Notes under the pieces: model-generated
The model's database searches: none
Seen by the model: the letters and a program-made list of their open reading frames with translations, nothing else
What the model was told of the DNA's origin: nothing
Program-made: the position numbers and the translations under genes
Shown: piece after piece, positions 1 through 7,098 of the stretch
How positions within the stretch are numbered: position 1 is the stretch's first letter
Layout: each line of letters opens with the position of its first letter
Origin: Ghiorsea sp.
GTDB taxonomy: Bacteria; Pseudomonadota; Zetaproteobacteria; Mariprofundales; Mariprofundaceae
Assembly: GCA_027019685.1 (NCBI GenBank)
Contig: JALUWH010000090.1
Coordinates: 1 to 15,596 of the forward strand
Direction: 5' to 3'
DNA: 15,596 nt

Positions 1-636
1 AAATGTGACTAGCCAGTCGGGATAATAACAAATAAAACCAGATACAATCCATGTGCTAATCACAGCTTCCATGCCGCCCATTAACGCTAAAACCAAGGTG
101 AAGTCTTGGTAAACTTGGAAAGATGGGTAGTCTGTCCAAAGTAGTAAGCAGGCTGTAAGTACGGCATCTACTGCGCACATACACAACAAATCACCAAACC
201 CGACCTTGGCGAAATAAACAGGCACAATGCGTGGGAATTTATAATAGAATAAAAGGTGAATGCTTGATGCAATCACCACGGGCAGTAAAACAGATGTGGT
301 AATATTAAAACCAAGCGTTGAAACATCGCCCATACCTTTGGCAACAAGCAAAAAGACATGGATAGAGGATAAAACCACAATCGCTGTCCAAGGGCCAACC
401 ATCATCACCGTCAGCATCACACCCAACCAATGCATCCCCATGCCAGGTTTTATGTCTGATTGTAGCATATACAAAGCAGATAAAGCCATGAAAATAAAGG
501 CAACCTGCAAACCTTCAGACCAACCTGACCAAAAGCGAGTTTCCGTACGCCAAATGGCAATCAATATCACGGGGACTGCAATGAGATTGCATATCATCAA
601 GATATAATCGGGATAAAGGCCTGCGGGGATATGCAT
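1..636 (-). CDS. Energy-coupling factor (CbiM/NikM-like, COG3235) ABC transporter permease, C-terminus cut by window edge
   Basis: The minus strand is open from an ATG at 636 to base 1, giving 212 residues without a stop. It is a hydrophobic protein with about six membrane segments, beginning MHIPAG. It has a PGMGMHWLG stretch at residues 64-72 and YYPDWLVTF at the visible end, where this family usually has a PDWVATFDD-type tail, so probably only a dozen or so residues are missing. In CbiM/NikM metal permeases the N-terminal Met1, His2 and an internal His (near 67) bind Ni or Co. Here Met1, His2 and His69 are all present, which is compatible with metal uptake but does not prove it. The start is fixed by the motif and by an in-frame stop just upstream. 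It lies 19 bases after yqeY, with no good ribosome binding site, so it probably shares that transcript. No ATPase or EcfT partner is visible. Confidence 0.8.
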   Translation of the reverse strand, partial: MHIPAGLYPDYILMICNLIAVPVILIAIWRTETRFWSGWSEGLQVAFIFMALSALYMLQSDIKPGMGMHWLGVMLTVMMVGPWTAIVVLSSIHVFLLVAKGMGDVSTLGFNITTSVLLPVVIASSIHLLFYYKFPRIVPVYFAKVGFGDLLCMCAVDAVLTACLLLWTDYPSFQVYQDFTLVLALMGGMEAVISTWIVSGFICYYPDWLVTF

Positions 637-655
637 GATTTACATCAAATATTGT

Positions 656-1096
656 CTACTGAAGTGCAGCTTTCACTTCGGTAGAGACTTTGCTCATGTC
701 AGCCTTGCCTTGCGCTTTGGGTCGGACAATGCCCATCACTTTGCCCATATCCTTCATCGAAGTTGCACCCGCTTCTGCAACAGCATCTACAACCAGTTGT
801 TTGATTTCAGCATCATTCATTTGTTCAGGCAAATAAATTTCTAATACTTTAATTTCGGCTTCTTCTTTTTCAGCCAGCTCGGGGCGGTCTGCTTCAAGGT
901 ATTGGGTTGCTGAGTCTTTGCGTTGTTTGATAAGTTTGCCGATGACAGCAAGTGTTTCCGTGTTTTCCAAAGCTTTGCCCAATTCAATCTCTTTATCTTT
1001 AATCGCAGCTCTAAGCATGCGAATAACACCGAGTGCCACTTTATCTTTTGCTTTCATGGCAGTTTTCATGTCGTCTGTAATTTGTTGAATCAGCAT
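656..1096 (-). CDS. yqeY: GatB/YqeY domain-containing protein
   Basis: This is a 146-residue soluble protein, full length for the YqeY family. It is helix-rich, with the family pattern of an N-terminal segment (LIQQITDDMKTAMKAKDK), a charged middle (RPELAEKEEAEIKVLEIYLP, residues about 71-90) and a C-terminal GKVMGIVRPKAQGKADMSKV segment. The fold resembles the tail domain of the GatB amidotransferase subunit that contacts tRNA, and the exact role of stand-alone YqeY is not established. An AAAGGTG ribosome binding site lies about eight bases before the ATG. In many bacteria yqeY sits between rpsU and dnaG. Here it is the first gene of a minus-strand unit, followed by a metal-type permease, so the usual context is lost. 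Confidence 0.93.
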   Translation of the reverse strand: MLIQQITDDMKTAMKAKDKVALGVIRMLRAAIKDKEIELGKALENTETLAVIGKLIKQRKDSATQYLEADRPELAEKEEAEIKVLEIYLPEQMNDAEIKQLVVDAVAEAGATSMKDMGKVMGIVRPKAQGKADMSKVSTEVKAALQ

Positions 1097-1129
1097 AGTT
1101 TAACACCTTTAATGTAGTTTAGGGCAGAG

Positions 1130-1157
1130 ATATTAGAGGTGTTGTCTATCCATGCAA
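1130..1157 (-). promoter_or_regulatory. Probable sigma-70 promoter for yqeY
   Basis: On the minus strand, TTGCAT (1157-1152) is followed after 16 bases by TAATAT (1135-1130). This places a start of transcription near 1123, about 27 bases before the yqeY start codon. It was read by eye against the consensus only. Confidence 0.45.
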
Positions 1158-1194
1158 GCAAAACGCTATTTTTTCATAAATATTAAGCTTAAAA

Positions 1195-1222
1195 TTGATG
1201 TGAGTTTTTTTTAATGTAATAT
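1195..1222 (+). promoter_or_regulatory. Probable sigma-70 promoter for the resB operon
   Basis: TTGATG (1195-1200) and TAATAT (1217-1222) are separated by 16 bases. Transcription would begin near 1229-1231, so the mRNA would have a leader of only about 20 bases if translation starts at 1252. This promoter is divergent from the yqeY one, and the pair fills the 1097-1251 gap. Confidence 0.45.
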
Positions 1223-1232
1223 TTAACTTGAT

Positions 1233-1250
1233 GTGGCTATGCTACGCCAC
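1233..1250 (+). promoter_or_regulatory. Small hairpin immediately before the resB start codon
   Basis: GTGGC (1233-1237) is complementary to GCCAC (1246-1250). Two further pairs (TA with TA) are possible across a one-base bulge, leaving a TGC loop. It occupies the place where a ribosome binding site would be, and no Shine-Dalgarno sequence is visible. A stem this short can arise by chance. Confidence 0.3.
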
Positions 1251-1251
1251 C

Positions 1252-2925
1252 ATGAAATTTTATCATCATACACTCAAACCCATTCTAAATCGTGTTGGCT
1301 CTATGCCCGTTGCGATTCTACTTCTATTATTGCTGTCCGTCGCTTCCGTGATTGGCACAGTATTACAACAAAACCAAGACCAAGCTGATTATTTGCATCA
1401 GTTTGGGCCAACATGGTATTGGACATTCCGCGCTTTAGGTCTGTTTGATATGTATCATACATGGTGGTTCATGAGTATTCTTGGTTTGTTGATGTTCTCA
1501 CTTGCTGCATGTTTACTGCGCAATACGCCGCGATTCTTACAAGAAATGAAAAATCGTAAAGGCACAATGAATGAAAATGCACGTAAACATATTGAGCAGA
1601 AGTTTGATTTAACCTTTGATGATAAAGAAAAAGCTATATCAAGCATCAAAACTTCACTACCCGATTGGAAGTGGATGGAGACCAAAGTGGGAAATGTACT
1701 TTGGCTTCGTGGCGATAAAGGGCGTTTCCATAAATGGGGGTATATTACTGTACATTCCGCGATGCTGGTTATTTTAATTGGCGGTTGGCTGAGTGTTCAA
1801 TTTGGGTTCCGTGGTAATATGGCAGTGCCTGAAGGCGGTAAAGAAAGTGAAATTTCTTTCCTTAAAGGCACAACTACAGATTATTTAAAAATGCCATTTG
1901 AAATACGTTGTGATGACTTCACGGTAAACTTTTTCTCTACAGGTGCACCGTCAGAGTTTCGCAGCACTTTAACTATCATTGATGATGGTAAAGAAGTGAT
2001 GACCAAAGATATTATTGTGAATGAACCGCTGTCGTATAAGGGTGTTCGTATTTACCAAGCATCTTTTGGTGATGGTGGATCAATGGTCACACTAAAGCTT
2101 CATCGCTTAAACAAAAAAGGTAATGTTGATATAGCCAAGGCTAGAGTTTACACCAAGTTTAATGATCCCTATTCTGATGTAAGTTTGGAACTAAAAGATT
2201 TCCGACCGTATAATATTGAAAATATGGCAGACCCAGGGAAACCCAAACACTTTAAGGATATGGGGCCAGCTGTAGATTTTGTAATTCGTGGTGAAGGTTT
2301 GACACCAGTGTTGGTGCGCAGTTTTATGAACCCCTTTATTATCAATGGTAAGAACCAAGGTTCTTATATGATGATTTCAACAACGGGTGATGCACGTGAT
2401 TTTGAAACATATTTGCTGGGGCTGGATTTCTCAGAGCCCAAGGAATGGCAGTTGTTTCAAGCATTTGTACACAGTTTACCAACAGAACAAGGCGCAACAA
2501 AAGAAGATAACTTGAATGCATTCCGCGCAGCTTTGGATGAAGTTTATCCTGATGGAAGACCGAGTGATTTACCGATGTTGGGCAATCGTGTTCTTCAAGC
2601 GTTGAAGGTGCTACCTGATATGCCTTGGCCATTTGTGCCAGTATTGGAAGATTATGATCAAACGTATTATACAGGTTTACAACTTGCGAAAGACCCAGGC
2701 ATGAATGTGGTCTGGATTGGTAGTGCGTTGCTTGTTGGTGGCTTGTGTATTATGTTCTATGTTGCGCACCGTAAAGTATGGGTGAAAATCCAAGAGCAAG
2801 AAAACGGTCAAGTTAAGGTAGAAGTTACTGGTTTGAGTAACCGCAACCCTGTTGCTTTTGAACAAGAGTTTGAAGATTTAGAGAAGCAAATTAAAACCGC
2901 GTATGATCAAGGAGTGAAAGTATGA
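1252..2925 (+). CDS. resB: Cytochrome c biogenesis protein ResB (Ccs1), System II
   Basis: This 557-residue membrane protein is the ResB/Ccs1 half of the System II cytochrome c synthetase. With CcsA it moves heme to the outer face of the inner membrane and holds the apocytochrome for ligation. Membrane segments are seen at about 18-37, 70-90, 165-185 and 485-505. A large non-membrane domain lies between the third and fourth. Family signatures include FHKWGYITVHSAMLVILIGG (159-178, with His160 and His168) and KDPGMNVVWIG (480-490), followed by His506 after the last segment. The open frame extends upstream to a TTG at 1228 and an ATG at 1231, but the ATG at 1252 gives the usual MKFYHH-type N-terminus and a sensible leader after the predicted promoter. 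The gene ends in an ATGA overlap with ccsA. Confidence 0.93.
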   Translation: MKFYHHTLKPILNRVGSMPVAILLLLLLSVASVIGTVLQQNQDQADYLHQFGPTWYWTFRALGLFDMYHTWWFMSILGLLMFSLAACLLRNTPRFLQEMKNRKGTMNENARKHIEQKFDLTFDDKEKAISSIKTSLPDWKWMETKVGNVLWLRGDKGRFHKWGYITVHSAMLVILIGGWLSVQFGFRGNMAVPEGGKESEISFLKGTTTDYLKMPFEIRCDDFTVNFFSTGAPSEFRSTLTIIDDGKEVMTKDIIVNEPLSYKGVRIYQASFGDGGSMVTLKLHRLNKKGNVDIAKARVYTKFNDPYSDVSLELKDFRPYNIENMADPGKPKHFKDMGPAVDFVIRGEGLTPVLVRSFMNPFIINGKNQGSYMMISTTGDARDFETYLLGLDFSEPKEWQLFQAFVHSLPTEQGATKEDNLNAFRAALDEVYPDGRPSDLPMLGNRVLQALKVLPDMPWPFVPVLEDYDQTYYTGLQLAKDPGMNVVWIGSALLVGGLCIMFYVAHRKVWVKIQEQENGQVKVEVTGLSNRNPVAFEQEFEDLEKQIKTAYDQGVKV

Positions 2926-4163
2926 CAGCGATAACAGCAGATAAAGTTAGCTTTACCAGTTCGATGTATAAAGGGCGGATTGCCCATGTGCGCAACTGGG
3001 CTTACTTGGGTTTACTGGCAGGTCTGGCAGCGATGGCCATGTTTGCAGGCGATGGTTACGTGCAAGACAACTTTGTATTCCAAATGTTTAGCCTTGAAGG
3101 TGTGAAGTGGATGGCTGGTGGTGCTGTTATTGGTATGGGGTATGCATTTACAACATCAGAATCGAAGTTTCGTGCATTTCGTTTTTCTGAAATTTTAGTA
3201 CCATGGTTAGATGGTGCAGTGTTGATGGTGGCATTGATGGGGTTATACACCTTATTTGAACCAGCGGAAGCTATGATTACCTATGAAGACCAGTCCAACT
3301 TATTCTCAGGTCGCGTGGTAATGACCATGAATATTGCACTATTGTTTTCAGCTCTTTGTTATATTGCTTACCTTTTTGCACCGGATTCATTCATTGGCAA
3401 ACTGGGTACAGCAACAGCTTGGATTGGTGTGTATGCAGGTGGTTCTGCATTATTATTGCGCTGGTATGAATCATATTTATTGATGGGTGGTGATATTGGT
3501 CATGCACCTGTGTCAAACTTGTATGAAGTGTTCATTTTATTATTTTGTGTGATTTGTGTGATTTATTTAACGCTTGAAAGCCGCCATAATGCACGTGGTC
3601 TTGGTGCATTTGTGTTACCGATTGTGGCAGCAGGCATTTTCTTCTCTATCTGGTTGGAGTCAATTGGACAATCTGACATTAAACCACTTGTACCAGCATT
3701 ACAGTCTTATTGGATGAAAATTCATGTGCCGCTAAACTTTATTGGTTATGGCTCATTTGCAGTGGCTTGTGCTGCAGGCATGGCTTGGTTGTTCCGTAAC
3801 CGTTTGGAACAAGGCGGTTCTCAATCACGATTGTTATCGGTGTTCCCATCATTAAAACAATTGGATAACCTAGCTTATAAAGCTGTTGCGATTGGGTTCC
3901 CAGCGTTTACTTTGGCAACTATTCTTGGTGCAGCGTGGGCTGCAGAAGCTTGGGGTGGTTATTGGTCTTGGGACCCTAAAGAAACTTGGGCATTGATTGT
4001 ATGGCTTGTGTATGGCGCATATTTACATGCTAGGTTCTCGCATGGTTTGCAGGGCAAAACATTGGCATGGTGGGCTGTGTTAGGTTTCTTGGTGACTATT
4101 TTCTGTTTCGTGGGTGTAAACATGTATTTGTCGGGCTTACATTCATACGGTCAGCTTACCTGA
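2922..4163 (+). CDS. ccsA: Cytochrome c biogenesis protein CcsA (ResC), heme-handling subunit
   Basis: This is a 413-residue polytopic protein with about eight or more membrane segments. The tryptophan-rich WWD heme-binding motif WGGYWSWDPKETWALI is at residues 344-359. Candidate heme-ligand histidines typical of the family are His194 (in GHAPVSNLYE), His268 (IHVPLNFIGYGSF), His369 and His407 (GLHSYG). It partners ResB, handing heme to the apocytochrome CXXCH on the periplasmic side. The start codon overlaps the resB stop (ATGA), and a good AAGGAG site at 2909-2914 lies seven bases upstream. The N-terminal 100 residues are longer than the minimal CcsA core, as in other ResC/CcsB-named bacterial proteins. 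Some databases call this protein CcsB. Confidence 0.94.
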   Translation: MTAITADKVSFTSSMYKGRIAHVRNWAYLGLLAGLAAMAMFAGDGYVQDNFVFQMFSLEGVKWMAGGAVIGMGYAFTTSESKFRAFRFSEILVPWLDGAVLMVALMGLYTLFEPAEAMITYEDQSNLFSGRVVMTMNIALLFSALCYIAYLFAPDSFIGKLGTATAWIGVYAGGSALLLRWYESYLLMGGDIGHAPVSNLYEVFILLFCVICVIYLTLESRHNARGLGAFVLPIVAAGIFFSIWLESIGQSDIKPLVPALQSYWMKIHVPLNFIGYGSFAVACAAGMAWLFRNRLEQGGSQSRLLSVFPSLKQLDNLAYKAVAIGFPAFTLATILGAAWAAEAWGGYWSWDPKETWALIVWLVYGAYLHARFSHGLQGKTLAWWAVLGFLVTIFCFVGVNMYLSGLHSYGQLT

Positions 4164-4181
4164 TTTAAACTGCTTTTTTCT

Positions 4182-4820
4182 ATGTCGCTGTTTTCTAAAC
4201 CTATCTTAGCTTTGGATACAGCGGCGGGTGCTTCAGTGTGTTTATTATTACCAGATGGGGAAAGTGTATCTGCGAGCATGAACACACCACGTGCGCATTC
4301 GCGTGAGTTACTGCCGTTGCTAGAGCAAGTAGTGAAACAGCAGGGGTTGCAGTGGCAGGATATGGGCGCGTTTGCTGTTGGCACAGGGCCAGGCTCTTTT
4401 ACTGGTTTAAGGGTTGCATGCGCAACCATTGCAGGCATGAATGCATCATTGCACAAACCGGTGTATACACTGTCTTCTTTAGCGATTACGGCACAGCAAG
4501 CTATGGTAGAAGATGAGCTGTGGGCAATTGAAGATGCGCGTTCTGGGCTGGTTTATGCAGCAAAGTTTTCAGCAGACACATGTATTGTAGAACCACAATG
4601 TTTAACATGGGAAGCATTCTTAAAACTTCCAACTGCGCAATATATTGCTTTATCAGAGATTACGTTTGATTTACCTGGCTGGGAGGCTTTACCTTTACAG
4701 CAAACGCGTGAACAAGCATTGGTAGCACAAGTGCGCAAGCTTCAACCCGATATGACATATAAAATGTGGGTTGAGCCTTTATACTTACAACCTTCGCAAG
4801 CGGAGAAAAATTTAGTATGA
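4182..4820 (+). CDS. tsaB: tRNA threonylcarbamoyladenosine biosynthesis protein TsaB
   Basis: This is a 212-residue ASKHA-fold protein, the scaffold partner of TsaD in making t6A at position 37 of ANN-decoding tRNAs. It shows the N-terminal ILALDTAAGASV strand-loop (8-19), AHSRELLPLLEQ (39-50) and the hallmark GTGPGSFTGLRV (67-78). Length is slightly short of the E. coli protein (about 231) but normal for the family. It begins 18 bases after ccsA with no clear ribosome binding site, so translation may depend on the upstream gene. tsaB is often followed by rimI, but here a tyrosine phosphatase follows with a 4-base overlap. Confidence 0.93.
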   Translation: MSLFSKPILALDTAAGASVCLLLPDGESVSASMNTPRAHSRELLPLLEQVVKQQGLQWQDMGAFAVGTGPGSFTGLRVACATIAGMNASLHKPVYTLSSLAITAQQAMVEDELWAIEDARSGLVYAAKFSADTCIVEPQCLTWEAFLKLPTAQYIALSEITFDLPGWEALPLQQTREQALVAQVRKLQPDMTYKMWVEPLYLQPSQAEKNLV

Positions 4821-5305
4821 GCCAACCATTACGCGTTCTTTTTGTTTGTTTAGGAAATATTTGTCGCTCACCATTGGCAGAAGTAGTGGTCAAATCTGTT
4901 GCTCAAGAGCAAGGGTTATTGGATCAGTTTCATTTTGAATCGGCAGGTACTGGTGATTGGCATGTGGGTAAAGGTGCAGACCCTCGCTCGGCAAGCAAAG
5001 CTTTGGAAAAAGGTTTAAGTCTAGAAAAGCATCAAGCCCAACAAATTACAGCAAGCAATATTGGTGATTGGGATATATTTGTGGCTATGGATAGCGAAAA
5101 CCAACGCAATTTGATTGCGATGGGGGCAAAACCTGAACAAGTGGTGATGATGCGAGCTTTTGAAGGTGCATCACAAGCCCCCGATGTGCCAGACCCTTAT
5201 TATGGTGGTGCTTCAGGTTTTGAAGATGCATACCAAATGCTCATATTGAATGCGCAAGGTCTGCTTCAATACTTACAACAATTTAAACAACAAAACTCAT
5301 GTTAG
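4817..5305 (+). CDS. Low-molecular-weight protein tyrosine phosphatase
   Basis: This 162-residue cytoplasmic enzyme hydrolyses phosphotyrosine. The P-loop CX5R is CLGNICR at residues 11-17 followed by Ser18, with Cys11 as nucleophile and Arg17 binding phosphate. The general-acid loop is DPYYGG beginning at Asp126. Length matches the family. The ATG overlaps the tsaB stop (ATGA), and GGAG at 4802-4805 is a distant but possible ribosome binding site. Relatives often control exopolysaccharide export by acting on tyrosine kinases, or act as arsenate reductases. No kinase or ars gene is nearby, so the substrate cannot be told from context. Confidence 0.93.
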   Translation: MSQPLRVLFVCLGNICRSPLAEVVVKSVAQEQGLLDQFHFESAGTGDWHVGKGADPRSASKALEKGLSLEKHQAQQITASNIGDWDIFVAMDSENQRNLIAMGAKPEQVVMMRAFEGASQAPDVPDPYYGGASGFEDAYQMLILNAQGLLQYLQQFKQQNSC

Positions 5306-7098
5306 GCCAATTACATACACGTTTGCGTATGATACCCGAGTGGCTACGTAGCCATGATACACTGTATTTGGGTCTTTGGTCTTTGGTTGTTGGTGTGCTT
5401 GCTGGTTATGCTGCATTATTAGTGCGTTTTGGCATTGAGTGGGTGAGTCGAATCTGGACAGGTGAATCCTCATGGTCTGAAGGTTTGCACGATATTCACT
5501 GGTCTGTTTTTATTCTTGCTCCATCGATTGCAGGTTTGATTGTAGGGTGGATCAATAACCGTTGGTTACCTGTGACGGAAGAACGGGTGATTCCTGGTGT
5601 GATTGAAGCATTGGCAGAGCGTGGTGGTAAAATATCATTTCGTAAGAGTAGTGGTGAATTTGTTGCCAATATTTTGTCTGTGGGTAGTGGTGCATCTATG
5701 GGGCGTGAAGCACCGACGGTAGCACTTGGCGCAGCTTTATCTTCATTACTTGGGCAATGGTTAAATTTATCAGAAAAACAAATACGTACGCTTATTGGTT
5801 GTGGTGTGGCAGGTGGTATCGCAGCATCTTTTAATGCGCCGATTGCAGGGGTGTTGTTTGCACTAGAAGTTATTTTAGCGGATTATGCCATTGCCACATT
5901 TACACCTATTGTGATGTCAGCAGTAATTGCCACGGTGATTACCCGCTCCGAACTGGGAAATTTCCCGATGTTCACCATTCCAGAATTTAGGCTTGTTTCA
6001 TCTTGGGAAATCCCTGCGTATATTGGTTTAGGTATCTTTTGTGGTTTGTTGGCAACGCTGATTGTAAAAGGTGTACCTACTGCACGACATATGTATGAAC
6101 GTTATATTTCTTTTCCGATTGCGCGACCTGCTGTGGCAGGTTTGTTGTTAGGTTTATGTGCATTGGTGATTCCAGAAATTATGTCCATTGGTTATGGCAC
6201 GGTAGATGGCATTCTCTTAGAAAATGTGGAAACCAATATGGTTGGTCAGCATTTACCTCTGATACTGTTTTTAAGCATTTTGTTAGTGATGAAGTTGATT
6301 GTTAGCATTATTTGTTCTGGTGGTAAATTTGGTGGTGGTATGATTGGTCCATCGGTGTTTATTGGGGCAACAGCAGGTGCACTGTATGGTGGGCTTGTAC
6401 ATGGTATGTTCCCTACATGGACAGAATCATATGGTGCATACGCATTGGTGGCTTGTGGTGCAATGGTGGCAGCGACGATTCAAGCACCGATGAGCTCTAT
6501 TTTGATGATTTTTGAGTTGTCCAATGATTATCATATTATGGTGCCATTGATGACAGCATGTGTGGTTGCCGCACTGACCAAACGTGCCTTTGGTAGTGAT
6601 TCTATTTTAACAGAAGTGTTATCGGAAAAAGGTGTGAACACCGAATGGTCACTTGAGCGATCATGGATGCGTGCAGTTCCTGTATCCCGATTACCGTGGC
6701 GTTCTGTGCCATCAGTGCATGTATCTGATAAACTGGAAGTTCTGAAAAAAGTATATATTTCATCGGGTAAAGGTTGTGTGATTGTGACCAATGATGAAGG
6801 AGAAATGGTGGGTATGGTCACCTTTTTCGATTTACAAAAATGGCTGCTTGATTCCTCACTCGATCAAGTGGTAGTGGCTGAAGAGGTCGCCAATAAAAAT
6901 GTGATTGGTCTATCAGAAAATGATAGCTTGTTGGATGCTATTGATATTTTAGACCGTGCTGCTTTTGAACAAATGCCTGTGACTGAGGCAGATAACCCCA
7001 AAAGAGTTTTAGGCATTGTATCCCGCAATGCCGTGTTCTCTACGTATCATAAATTGATTGTAAAACATGGTGAAGATCATGCAGCCAAGAGTTGGTAA
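5299..7098 (+). CDS. CLC-family anion channel/transporter with C-terminal CBS domain pair
   Basis: This is a 599-residue inner-membrane protein: a CLC domain of about 18 helices (residues about 20-435) followed by a cytoplasmic CBS pair (about 460-590). The gating glutamate is Glu137 in GSGASMGREAPTVALG. FNAPIAGVLFALEV (178-191) aligns with the E. coli segment that carries Glu202-Glu203, and here the second position is Val191, as in CLC channels. Motifs usually written GSGIP and GGIFAP read ERVIP (95-99) and GGMIGP (346-351), so the anion path is atypical. The CBS domains probably sense nucleotide or ionic conditions. The start overlaps the phosphatase stop by seven bases, and no ribosome binding site is obvious. 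The family is certain. Channel versus H+-coupled exchange cannot be decided from sequence. Confidence 0.92.
   Translation: MLGQLHTRLRMIPEWLRSHDTLYLGLWSLVVGVLAGYAALLVRFGIEWVSRIWTGESSWSEGLHDIHWSVFILAPSIAGLIVGWINNRWLPVTEERVIPGVIEALAERGGKISFRKSSGEFVANILSVGSGASMGREAPTVALGAALSSLLGQWLNLSEKQIRTLIGCGVAGGIAASFNAPIAGVLFALEVILADYAIATFTPIVMSAVIATVITRSELGNFPMFTIPEFRLVSSWEIPAYIGLGIFCGLLATLIVKGVPTARHMYERYISFPIARPAVAGLLLGLCALVIPEIMSIGYGTVDGILLENVETNMVGQHLPLILFLSILLVMKLIVSIICSGGKFGGGMIGPSVFIGATAGALYGGLVHGMFPTWTESYGAYALVACGAMVAATIQAPMSSILMIFELSNDYHIMVPLMTACVVAALTKRAFGSDSILTEVLSEKGVNTEWSLERSWMRAVPVSRLPWRSVPSVHVSDKLEVLKKVYISSGKGCVIVTNDEGEMVGMVTFFDLQKWLLDSSLDQVVVAEEVANKNVIGLSENDSLLDAIDILDRAAFEQMPVTEADNPKRVLGIVSRNAVFSTYHKLIVKHGEDHAAKSW

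Noticed and set aside
260..607. Plus-strand open frame of 115 codons opposite the permease.
   Set aside because: The minus strand encodes a recognisable membrane permease over the same bases. The plus-strand product has no family features and no ribosome binding site.
640..645. Minus-strand ATGTAA start-stop just before the permease start.
   Set aside because: A minimal start-stop could in principle modulate initiation, but it has no ribosome binding site and is likely coincidental.
1228..1251. Upstream resB starts (TTG at 1228, ATG at 1231).
   Set aside because: They sit at or before the predicted transcription start and add residues not typical of ResB. The ATG at 1252 fits better, though not with certainty.
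5341..5354. Perfect 14-base palindrome TGGCTACGTAGCCA near the start of the CLC gene.
   Set aside because: It lies inside coding sequence, and about one perfect 14-base palindrome is expected by chance in a window this size. Nothing else supports an operator.
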